Source: an uncultured Victivallales bacterium (GTDB lineage Bacteria; Verrucomicrobiota; Lentisphaeria; Oligosphaerales; JAFGRS01). Taken from it: a stretch of DNA of 10,745 nt. The notes below the pieces were generated by a model. That model was not told the DNA's origin and searched no databases. It worked only from the letters and a program-made list of their open reading frames with translations. This document shows positions 1-6,543 of this stretch, piece after piece. The stretch covers positions 1 to 10,745 of the forward strand of contig CAILKC010000145.1 in NCBI GenBank assembly GCA_903834675.1, read 5' to 3'. The position numbers and the translations under genes are program-made. Numbering within the stretch: position 1 is the first letter of the stretch; each line of letters starts with the position of its first letter.

Positions 1-240
1 CCCCTCGTGGCGAGGTTGCGTGAGCTGCGCTTCGCGGGTCCGCTGATCATGGAGCAGGCGGTTGAAAAGGGAACCCCTACCGACTTGCCGCCCGTCGAGC
101 GGGAGCGCCAGTCGCGCGCCTGGGTTCGCGCTATGTTTGGCGTCTTATCACCAGGAACCGGAGACACTGATGACTATTCCGCCGCCTCTCGAGTTCCGCT
201 TCCCGTTGCCGCGCCCGCACTGCGGGGTGGCCCTCGGTAA
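1..240 (+). CDS. C-terminal tail of an upstream gene, possibly a TIM-barrel sugar isomerase/epimerase (partial)
   Basis: The first frame is open from the window edge to a TAA at 238-240. Up to about position 138 the third codon positions are strongly G/C, as in the neighbouring real genes, so this part is probably coding. The residues LRELRFAGPLIMEQAV, followed by a charged helix, resemble the last strand and helix of xylose-isomerase-like TIM-barrel sugar phosphate isomerases/epimerases, which often read LRE.GF.GPL.IE; this is a weak match based on a short tail. After about 138 the G/C third-position bias fades and the frame overlaps the next gene by 71 nt, which is longer than usual. The true end may therefore be earlier, or a frameshift may be present: another frame has a TGA at 168-170 that would overlap the next ATG as TGATG. 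If the identity is right, it would act on a sugar in the same pathway as the downstream glycosidase. Confidence 0.42.
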   Translation, partial: PLVARLRELRFAGPLIMEQAVEKGTPTDLPPVERERQSRAWVRAMFGVLSPGTGDTDDYSAASRVPLPVAAPALRGGPR

Positions 241-2479
241 CGGCGCGTTCGGCGCGCTGGTCTGGGGTGCGGAGGACCTGCGCATCACGGTCTCGCGCAA
301 CGATCACTGGGACCACCGCAACGGCGTCGTGTATCCCGAGGGGATCGGCTATCGTGATCTGATTGCCCAGAACGACCCCGCCAATCCCGCGATCCTCAAG
401 GCGGCCATCCAACGGCACATTACGGCCCCGCCCTTTCCGACTGGCATGCTGCCGGGTGGCCGCTTCGACCTGCGCCTGGCGCCCGGGATGCGCCCGTGGC
501 TGGGGCGTCTCCATTTCGAGGATGCCAGGCTCGAGGTCATGCTCCGCGCCGGCGACGGCACGGAAAAGAGCCTCTGGCTGCAGGTGAGTCCGACCCAAGA
601 CCGGCTTTACGTGGACGACCCAGCCGGATGCGTCGAGGCAGTGCAGGCGCATCCAGCCTGGGAATGGGTTGGCGGGGCGCGACCGGCGGGCGAGGGGGCG
701 TGGAAAAGCCTGACGGGCCGCGGCTTCGGGGCGCCCCGGAGTTTCGACGGCGAAGCGGGCGTGGGGTGGTTTCAGACCGTCCCCGCGGACCCTGGTTTCT
801 ACGCCACGGCCATGCGTCTGGACGGCGGCAGACTCCTCTGCGTGCTGCTCGCCGCCGAGAGGGAGGCTGGCGCGACGGCGGCGGCCACGATCCGCCGCGG
901 TTTCGAGGCCACCGGAGCCGCCGCGGCCCGGGAACAGTGCGGGGAGTGGTGGCGGCGCTACTGGGCGGGCGTGCCGACGCTGACTATCCCGGAGGAGTTC
1001 TTTCAGCGTTTCTACCACTACGCCCAGTACAAGTTTGCCTGTGCGGCCAACCCGCATGCCCGGCTGCCCGCAACGCTCCAGGGGCCCTGGTACGAGGAAT
1101 ACCAGATGCCGCCCTGGCAGGGCAACTACACCGTCAACGTCAACATTCAGCAGATCTACAGCCTGGCGTTCACCTCCGGCAACCTCGGCTTCATGCTGCC
1201 GCTTTTCGACATGCTCGACGCGCCCGAGTGTCGGCGGGTCATGCGCCAGAACGCGGCGCGTCTGGTGGGCGTCGAGGATGGGTTGATGCTGACGCATTCG
1301 GTCAATGACCAAGGCTGCCAATGTCAAGGCGGCCTGCGGCCGCATGCCGCTCTGGACCAGGCCGTGGCCGGGTGGCTGGCCCAGCTCTATTGGCTGTATT
1401 ATCGCCACGGCTTGGACGAGAGCTTCCTGCGGGAACGGGCCTGGCCGTTCATGACGGGCGCCATGCGTGTCTACGAGGCGATGCTGGAGGAGCGCGATGG
1501 CCACCTTTCGTTGCCGCTTGGGGCCTCGCCCGAGTTCGGCTCCTACCACCATCAGCCGGAGGCCGGGCGCGATGCTTCCTGGCAACTGGCCTGCGTCCAC
1601 ATGCTGGTCGAGGCGCTGCTCGCCGCGGCGGAGGTGTTGCGGATTCCGCCCAAGCCGTGCTGGCACGATATTCGTCGCCGCCTGCCCCTGTACACGCTGG
1701 TGCCGGTCCCGCCGCCGCACTACCAGTTGCCGGGCGACCATGGCCGCCGCATCGGGCTGTGGGAAGGCCAGGACCTGCCAGAATCCTACCGGCACCACGC
1801 GCATCTGGCCGCCATCTATCCCTTCGACAGCCTCGGGGAGCTCACGCCGGAGCAGCAGGAGATCGTGGACCAGACGCTGGACGCCTGGGTCGGGAAAGGC
1901 ATCGGGCAATGGAGCGAATGGTGCGTGCCCTGGGCCGTTATCATTCAGGCCCGGACAGGGTTCACCGAGTCGCCGTTGATCCTGCTGCGCCTCTGGCGCG
2001 AGCTGTTCGTCAACGAGGGGCTGGCAACGGTCTACATCCCGCAGATCGGCGGCATCTCCGACCACCGCCGAGCCGATCAGAAACGCCCCAAGGAGACCTG
2101 CGAGATCATGCAGCTCGATGGCACCATGGCCGCTGCCACGGCCCTGATCGAAATGCTGATCCACACGCGGGCTGGCACGGTCCACATCTTCCCGGCCGTA
2201 TCGCCGCATTGGCCGGATGCGGACTTTGAAGACGTCTGCGTCCCGGGCGCCTTCCGCGTCAGCGGCCGCCGCCGGGCTGGACGCACGGTCCGCGTCGAGA
2301 TCGCGAGCCCGAAAGGTGGCCGCATCCGGGTGCTGGTGGCAGACCAGTCGGCCATGCGCGTCGTTCAGGACGGGTCAGCCAGCCGCTCGGTCGGGTTTCC
2401 CGTGGAGTTTGACCTCCCGGCCGGAACGACGATCCGCCTGGAGGCCGACCGCGGTCCGGGGGGGCAGCCGCCGGGCTGA
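170..2479 (+). CDS. GH95-like alpha-glycosidase (alpha-L-fucosidase/galactosidase type), cytoplasmic
   Basis: This 769-residue protein has the length and architecture of glycoside hydrolase family 95: an N-terminal beta-sandwich opening with VALGNGAFGALVWG (the family's LGNG.LGAMV.G), an (alpha/alpha)6 barrel from roughly residue 280, and a C-terminal beta-domain. Key barrel motifs are visible. LQGPWYEEY and PPWQGNYTVNVN contain N323 and N325, matching the water-activating Asn pair of Bifidobacterium AfcA (N421/N423). LGASPEFG contains E455, matching the general acid E566. QLDGTMAAATALIEML contains D650, matching D766. The enzyme is therefore probably active as an inverting exo-alpha-glycosidase. 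The substrate is uncertain: the N-terminal HWDHRNG segment differs from classical fucosidases, which have LNE.TLWSG there. No signal peptide is visible, so it should act in the cytoplasm on imported oligosaccharides. The ATG at 170 was chosen over an upstream in-frame ATG at 62 because GGAG lies 6 nt before it and the family fold begins there. It overlaps the upstream frame, suggesting one transcript. Confidence 0.85.
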   Translation: MTIPPPLEFRFPLPRPHCGVALGNGAFGALVWGAEDLRITVSRNDHWDHRNGVVYPEGIGYRDLIAQNDPANPAILKAAIQRHITAPPFPTGMLPGGRFDLRLAPGMRPWLGRLHFEDARLEVMLRAGDGTEKSLWLQVSPTQDRLYVDDPAGCVEAVQAHPAWEWVGGARPAGEGAWKSLTGRGFGAPRSFDGEAGVGWFQTVPADPGFYATAMRLDGGRLLCVLLAAEREAGATAAATIRRGFEATGAAAAREQCGEWWRRYWAGVPTLTIPEEFFQRFYHYAQYKFACAANPHARLPATLQGPWYEEYQMPPWQGNYTVNVNIQQIYSLAFTSGNLGFMLPLFDMLDAPECRRVMRQNAARLVGVEDGLMLTHSVNDQGCQCQGGLRPHAALDQAVAGWLAQLYWLYYRHGLDESFLRERAWPFMTGAMRVYEAMLEERDGHLSLPLGASPEFGSYHHQPEAGRDASWQLACVHMLVEALLAAAEVLRIPPKPCWHDIRRRLPLYTLVPVPPPHYQLPGDHGRRIGLWEGQDLPESYRHHAHLAAIYPFDSLGELTPEQQEIVDQTLDAWVGKGIGQWSEWCVPWAVIIQARTGFTESPLILLRLWRELFVNEGLATVYIPQIGGISDHRRADQKRPKETCEIMQLDGTMAAATALIEMLIHTRAGTVHIFPAVSPHWPDADFEDVCVPGAFRVSGRRRAGRTVRVEIASPKGGRIRVLVADQSAMRVVQDGSASRSVGFPVEFDLPAGTTIRLEADRGPGGQPPG

Positions 2480-2507
2480 GCCGGTCGCGACACCGTGTCG
2501 CCTGGGC

Positions 2508-2623
2508 GCCACGGGGGATACCGCGAACCAGGCCCCTGCGGGTCCTTGGCATCGCGGGCTCCAGGGCCACGGGGGATACCGCGAACCAGGCCCCTACGGG
2601 TCCTTGGCATCGCGGGCTCCAGG
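2508..2623. repeat. 58-bp direct tandem repeat, two copies, in a convergent junction
   Basis: Two adjacent 58-bp units (2508-2565 and 2566-2623) begin GCCACGGGGGATACCGCGAA and end GCGGGCTCCAGG. They differ by one base (CCCCTGCGGG versus CCCCTACGGG). Each unit holds an imperfect dyad around CCAGGCCCC...GGGTCCTTGG. The boxes GGCTCCAGG and GGGGATAC also build the array at 6268-6508, so the two loci appear related. The repeat lies between the ends of the converging glycosidase and toxin genes. I see no gene in 2480-2681. Confidence 0.92.
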
Positions 2624-2644
2624 CTGCACAGCGCAGGATAGCGC

Positions 2645-2674
2645 AATCCCCTGGAACCGGCGGTGAAGGGGGTT
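2645..2674. terminator. Stem-loop between convergent genes, possible terminator and inverted copy of the repeat module
   Basis: AATCCCCT at 2645-2652 pairs with AGGGGGTT at 2667-2674 (eight pairs, one G-U), and ACC GGC GGT lies inside the loop. On the + strand it is followed by a pyrimidine-rich but short CTTCGGTTT, so intrinsic termination is only plausible. The left part (2646-2664) is the reverse complement, with one mismatch in 19, of the module ACCGCCGGCTCCAGGGGAT found seven times in the array at 6268-6508. Confidence 0.4.
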
Positions 2675-2681
2675 CTTCGGT

Positions 2682-3089
2682 TTACGCAGAGGGATCCAGC
2701 ACGGTCAGCCGCGTGAAGCACAGGCGGTAGAAGCCGCGGTCTCGCGTCAGCAGCCGGTCCGCTTGACAAAGGGCGTGGGCCGCCACCAGGAAATCGGCCA
2801 GCACTCGTTCCCGCGGGCCGCCGCCGGTCCGATACTCCACCCAGTACTTTCCTGCCTCCAGAGCGGCCTCTTTTCCCAGCCCCGAGAAGCCGATCCCCAA
2901 CGGGCCCATGGCCTGTTCCAGCGCCTGCCGCTGGCCGAAGGCCGCGGCGATTTCGGCCCACACCACGTCACAGGCGATCACGCTGCCGTCTCGCAAGCAT
3001 CGGCGTAGGCATTCCGCCGAAGCCAGGCCGAAGCGCGGCGCATTGGTGAAGACGTCCAGCAAGACGTTGGTGTCGACGGCCGTGACCAT
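2682..3089 (-). CDS. VapC-like PIN-domain toxin (ribonuclease)
   Basis: This 135-residue single-domain protein has the usual size of PIN toxins, Mg-dependent RNases that act in the cytoplasm and are held inactive by the partner antitoxin. The four acidic positions are visible: D6 in VTAVDTNVLLD, E46 in VVWAEIAAAF, D99 in RVLADFLVAAHA and D117 in LLTRDRGFY. The C-terminal pattern of DFLVAAHA followed by LLTRDRGFYR is typical of the family. The start taken is the ATG at 3089-3087, which shares one base with the antitoxin stop (TGATG) and has AGGGG six bases before it. A GTG one codon earlier (3092) would leave too little room for ribosome binding. The overlap implies translational coupling with the antitoxin. 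No key residue is missing, so the toxin should be functional; its RNA target cannot be told from sequence. Confidence 0.9.
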   Translation of the reverse strand: MVTAVDTNVLLDVFTNAPRFGLASAECLRRCLRDGSVIACDVVWAEIAAAFGQRQALEQAMGPLGIGFSGLGKEAALEAGKYWVEYRTGGGPRERVLADFLVAAHALCQADRLLTRDRGFYRLCFTRLTVLDPSA

Positions 3090-3307
3090 CACTCACCCCT
3101 CAGTTCGGCCACAACGTCGTCAACCGGCCGACCGAGCTTCAGGCACCCCAAAACCTTCCCCACCGGGTCGAGACGATCCACCTTCTCTGCCACGAGCTTG
3201 CCGTTCTCCTCGTGGAAGTCCAGGACCGTATGGGGGACGATGCCAAGCCGCTCCCGCAACGCCTTCGGGATCGTCACCTGTCCGCGCTCGGCAACGGTTG
3301 CATTCAA
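3089..3307 (-). CDS. AbrB/MazE-type antitoxin of the PIN toxin
   Basis: This 72-residue protein has an N-terminal SpoVT/AbrB DNA-binding fold: residues 8-23 read RGQVTIPKALRERLGI, the hallmark of these swapped-hairpin antitoxins. It is followed by a beta-hairpin segment (TVLDFHEENGKLVAEKV) and a C-terminal tail ending DDVVAELRGE, which in such pairs wraps the toxin. The frame starts with TTG at 3307-3305. A consensus AGGAGG lies eight bases upstream (3316-3321 on the opposite strand) and a TAG closes the frame just before it, so no ATG alternative exists. The known role of the family is to neutralise the toxin by direct binding and, with it, to repress the shared promoter. It precedes the toxin and overlaps its start. 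Confidence 0.9.
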   Translation of the reverse strand: MNATVAERGQVTIPKALRERLGIVPHTVLDFHEENGKLVAEKVDRLDPVGKVLGCLKLGRPVDDVVAELRGE

Positions 3308-3320
3308 CGCCGCATCCTCC

Positions 3321-3356
3321 TATGGTATGCATTCGGTATTGATTTCGCATACTATA
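3321..3356 (-). promoter_or_regulatory. Candidate operator and promoter of the toxin-antitoxin pair
   Basis: An imperfect inverted repeat, TATGGTATGC (3321-3330) and GCATACTATA (3347-3356), matches at nine of ten arm positions with a 16-base spacer. It sits directly upstream of the antitoxin and its left end touches the AGGAGG ribosome-binding site. This stretch is markedly more AT-rich than its surroundings. Read on the minus strand, TATAGT (3356-3351) could be a -10 box; I see no good -35. Autoregulation through such a palindrome is standard for AbrB-type antitoxins; its use here is inference. Confidence 0.5.
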
Positions 3357-3583
3357 GCCCAAAGGTGGCCCGTCGGCTACGCCGCACGGGGCACTTGCCG
3401 TAGAGGGTGAGGGCGTCGCGGGCTCTGGCCGCGAGTCTGCGGGCGCCCCGCTGAGTGCATGACAGTCTGGTTGGTTTCTTGAGAGAGAAAGATGATCCGT
3501 TCGTAAGGACGCGAAGACGCAAGGGACAGCGGACTTGGGCCATGCATCCGCGCCCTTCGACTCCCACACCCAGAGGATACCCC

Positions 3584-6235
3584 ATGCCGCACCCCGCCCT
3601 CTCCCTCGTCTGCCTGGCCTTGCCGCTGTCGTTTGTTGGCGCCGCCGGTCCGCACCCACGGTTGCCGCCGGCTCTGACGGCCGCCGAGGCGGCCTCGTAT
3701 CGCGACTCGGTGGCCCCGTTGATGGCCAGGTCTGAGGCGGAGTTGCTGCGCCTGATTCCCGAGCAGTCCGGGATTTATTTCACCGACTGTCCGAACTGTG
3801 ATGCCGGCATTCAGGAGGGGCAGTTCCAGGGCGGCAAGGACGCCACCTTCAAGCCCTGGGATCCAGCCGATCCCTTGGTCATGCGTTGCGCTTACTGCGG
3901 GCACTCGTATCCCAGCGCGAAGTTTCCCATGACGAAGGCGGTCGAGGTCCACGGACCGAACGGGCAGCCGGCCCGTTTTCCTTACTGGGAGGATGCCAAG
4001 GGCTATCGGCACTTCTTCGGCGCTCGGATTGACTACCACCGGCTGCGCTACATGGAGGAGATGGGCTGGCGGCTAGGGCGCGCCTACTGGCTCACGAAGG
4101 ACCCGCAGTATGCCCGGCGTGGCGCGCTGATCCTGCAACGCTTTGCCGCGCTCTTCCCCGGCTACTGCTACCACTACGATTTCCCGTTTGTTCAGAAGAT
4201 CATCAAGGAGGGGAACGTCGAGCCCAAGGACTTTCGGCCGGCGTTTCGGGTGGCGCGCTGGACCTGGTGGGCTTACGTGGACATCCCCTCGCGCCTGATC
4301 GAGGCCTACGACCTTCTCTACGACAGCGGCGAACTGGAGACGCTTTCCACCGAGGTGGGGCATGAGGTCAAGCCGGAGATCGAGGCATTCTTCAGCGAGT
4401 CGGTACGGCAGGTTTTGGCCAACCCGGATGACCTGACCAACATGAGCCCTGGCATGTGGGCCGATGCCATCCTGGCCGGCCGGGTGCTGCAGCGGCCCGA
4501 GTGGATTCATGAGGCGAGCGCCCGGCTGGAGCGTTTCGTCGCGACCGGTTTCAACTACGATGGAACCTGGAGCGAGGGTGCGCCCTCGTACCACTCGCAG
4601 GTTGTGGGCAACCTGCGGAGCGTGGTGCGGGCCGCCGCGGGCTACTCCGATCCGCCGGGCTACGCGCCCCCCGAGCCCCAGCGCCGCTTTGACAACCTGG
4701 ATTTGCAGACCGCCCTGCCGATGCTCTCGCGCGCCGCGGCCAGCCTGGAGCTGATGCGTCTGCCCAATGGGCGCTTCGTGCCGGTGCATGATACCTGGTC
4801 GAGCAACGGCGGCAAGGCCCTGACGGCATCGCGCCCCTGGCTCTTGCCGGCTCTCGGCCATGCCTGCCTGGCCGGCGGCGAGCAGCAGGCCCAGTGGCAG
4901 GTTCATCTCACCTGGTCGCCGGGGATGGGCCACACCCACTATGATGGCCTCAGCCTGCTGCTCTTTGCCGGGGGCCAGGAAGGGCTCTCCGACCTGGGCT
5001 ACACCCATAGCCGCGACCGCGCCTGGACACTGCCCACCGTGGCTCACAATACGGTGGTCATCGACCAGCTCAACCAGACCGCCGACCCGGGCACCTTCGG
5101 CAGCCTGCGCTGCTTCGCGGTCGCCAATCCCGACTGTCAGATAGTCTCCGTCGATAATCCGCAGGTCTACCCCAAGCTGGCCACCACCTACCGCCGCACT
5201 CTGATTGCCGTCAACGGCGAGTACGTGGTGGACCTGTTCGAGGTCGAGGGCGGTCAGCAGCACGACTATTTCCTGCATGGCTGTGCGGACCTGCCGGGAA
5301 CCGTCCAGGCGCTGGACGGGGACGCGGGGTTGCCGGGGACGGCGTTGGCGACGCTGCTGCCGACGGGGACCCCTTTCCAGGAGGCGCAAAATGAGGGCGA
5401 GTGCGGCTTGGGCCTCAAGCCCGGCTATGCCTACGGCTATCTGCGCGACCTGCGGCGCCAGGCCGACCCGCTGCCGGCAAGCGTCGAGTTGGACTTCACC
5501 CTCAGCGACAACCCGGCGCGGCTACGGGCCTGCCTGCTGACCCTGCCTGGCGACCAGCTCTTCCTGGGCCGCAATCCGGCGGTGCGCGGCGCCAAGGAGA
5601 ACGACGACAATCTGCGCGACTGCTGGCGGCCGTTCGCCATGCTGCGGCGCGGCGGCGGCCCGTCGGTCTTCGCCACCGTCATCGCCCTGACCCCGACGCC
5701 GCTGGCGGTCCGCCGGCTCGAGGTGTCCGCGGCGGCGCTGGCCCTCGAGGTGACCTCGGGCGAACGGCGCGATCTGGTGTTGCTGCGCCCGCGTGGCCTG
5801 CAGGGAGACTGGCAGGGCCAGGCCCTGGCTGCCGAAGCGGAGCTGGCTGTCCTCCGCGGCACAGCGGCGCCGGCCTTGACCGTGGTGGACGGTCGGGTTG
5901 GCTGGGGCCAACTCCGGCTGGAGACGAAAGCCGTGGCCCCGGCCCGTCTCCTGGCCGCCGACCGGCAGGCCGGAGCGCTCGTCGTCGAGGGCGAGTTCCT
6001 GCCGCCGGTGGGCACGGTGGTGTGCTTGGACCAAGCGGGGCAACGCCTCTCGCCCTTCACGATGGCCAAGGCCGAGCGCGAGGGCGCTAACACCCGCCTG
6101 ACCGTGGCCGAGGGCGTCGGTTTCGACTATGACGCCACCACCGAGACCAGCCGCTTCATCTGCCAGCCGAAAACCACGCACCAAGGCCCGCATACGCTGC
6201 GGCTGACCCCGGTGGCGCATCTCCGCGCAGAGTGA
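3584..6235 (+). CDS. Secreted heparinase II/III-superfamily polysaccharide lyase-like protein
   Basis: This 883-residue protein starts at the ATG at 3584, with AGAGGA six bases upstream and an immediate signal-like stretch (ALSLVCLALPLSFVGAAG). Export to the periplasm or outside is therefore likely. A longer in-frame start at 3455 would bury the signal. After the leader, C69PNC and C102AYC form a CxxC...CxxC pair resembling a zinc ribbon. An alpha-toroid-like region follows (about 130-430) with YDGTWSEGAPSYHSQ holding E331, Y336 and H337. The heparinase II/III beta-domain then shows GMGHTHYDGLSLLLFAGG (H450, H452, D454) and VAHNTVVIDQLNQ (H488), the family's GH.H.D and AHNTV signatures. The rest is beta-rich. 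Known members cleave uronic-acid-containing polysaccharides such as heparin, alginate or similar glycans by beta-elimination; the substrate here is unknown. The gene is divergent from the toxin-antitoxin pair, and I see no convincing promoter in the gap. Confidence 0.85.
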   Translation: MPHPALSLVCLALPLSFVGAAGPHPRLPPALTAAEAASYRDSVAPLMARSEAELLRLIPEQSGIYFTDCPNCDAGIQEGQFQGGKDATFKPWDPADPLVMRCAYCGHSYPSAKFPMTKAVEVHGPNGQPARFPYWEDAKGYRHFFGARIDYHRLRYMEEMGWRLGRAYWLTKDPQYARRGALILQRFAALFPGYCYHYDFPFVQKIIKEGNVEPKDFRPAFRVARWTWWAYVDIPSRLIEAYDLLYDSGELETLSTEVGHEVKPEIEAFFSESVRQVLANPDDLTNMSPGMWADAILAGRVLQRPEWIHEASARLERFVATGFNYDGTWSEGAPSYHSQVVGNLRSVVRAAAGYSDPPGYAPPEPQRRFDNLDLQTALPMLSRAAASLELMRLPNGRFVPVHDTWSSNGGKALTASRPWLLPALGHACLAGGEQQAQWQVHLTWSPGMGHTHYDGLSLLLFAGGQEGLSDLGYTHSRDRAWTLPTVAHNTVVIDQLNQTADPGTFGSLRCFAVANPDCQIVSVDNPQVYPKLATTYRRTLIAVNGEYVVDLFEVEGGQQHDYFLHGCADLPGTVQALDGDAGLPGTALATLLPTGTPFQEAQNEGECGLGLKPGYAYGYLRDLRRQADPLPASVELDFTLSDNPARLRACLLTLPGDQLFLGRNPAVRGAKENDDNLRDCWRPFAMLRRGGGPSVFATVIALTPTPLAVRRLEVSAAALALEVTSGERRDLVLLRPRGLQGDWQGQALAAEAELAVLRGTAAPALTVVDGRVGWGQLRLETKAVAPARLLAADRQAGALVVEGEFLPPVGTVVCLDQAGQRLSPFTMAKAEREGANTRLTVAEGVGFDYDATTETSRFICQPKTTHQGPHTLRLTPVAHLRAE

Positions 6236-6250
6236 GTGCGGCGGTAGGGG

Positions 6251-6266
6251 ATCCCCCGTGGCGCCC
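6251..6266. repeat. 16-nt inverted copy of a sequence from the first convergent junction
   Basis: ATCCCCCGTGGCGCCC at 6251-6266 is the exact reverse complement of 2504-2519, which overlaps the start of the 58-bp tandem repeat. It also forms part of the palindrome GGGGATCCCC (6247-6256) directly before the tandem array. Confidence 0.85.
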
Positions 6267-6267
6267 C

Positions 6268-6508
6268 GGGGATACGGCGGAGACCGCCGGCTCCAGGGGA
6301 TACGGCTCCAGGGGATACGGCGGAGACCGCCGGCTCCAGGGGATACGGCGGAGACCGCCGGCTCCAGGGGATACGGCTCCAGGGGATACGGCGGAGACCG
6401 CCGGCTCCAGGGGATACGGCTCCAGGGGATACGGCGGAGACCGCCGGCTCCAGGGGATACGGCGGAGACCGCCGGCTCCAGGGGATACGGCGGAGACCGC
6501 CGGCTCCA
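6268..6508. repeat. Tandem array of alternating 28-nt and 15-nt units between convergent genes
   Basis: Seven long units (L, 28 nt) and three short units (S, 15 nt) run without gaps in the order L S L L S L S L L L. A truncated unit, GGGGATACGAAGG, follows from 6509. S is GGGGATACGGCTCCA. L is the same sequence with 13 extra bases, so that it holds CGGCGGAGACCGCCG, a perfect 6-bp stem with an AGA loop. All complete units appear identical. The array starts 32 nt after the lyase stop and ends 35 nt before the cytochrome stop, filling the 308-nt gap. No stop codons interrupt some frames on either strand, but the 28-nt period rotates the frame, so I do not regard it as coding. With its hairpins in both orientations it could act as a bidirectional transcription terminator. 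Confidence 0.97.
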
Positions 6509-6543
6509 GGGGATACGAAGGCGGGCGCGGCGAGTTTGGGCGT

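Noticed and set aside
131..2209. A 692-codon open frame on the minus strand across the glycosidase gene
   Set aside because: It is antisense to a gene with clear GH95 motifs, has low-complexity Arg/Gly/Pro-rich content and no family motif; long antisense frames are expected at this GC content.
3455..3583. Longer N-terminus for the lyase starting at 3455 or 3542
   Set aside because: It would place an Arg-rich stretch before the signal peptide; the ATG at 3584 has a well-spaced AGAGGA and starts directly with the leader.
6268..6508. CRISPR array
   Set aside because: The repeats are head-to-tail with no unique spacers, units are 28 or 15 nt and no cas gene is nearby.
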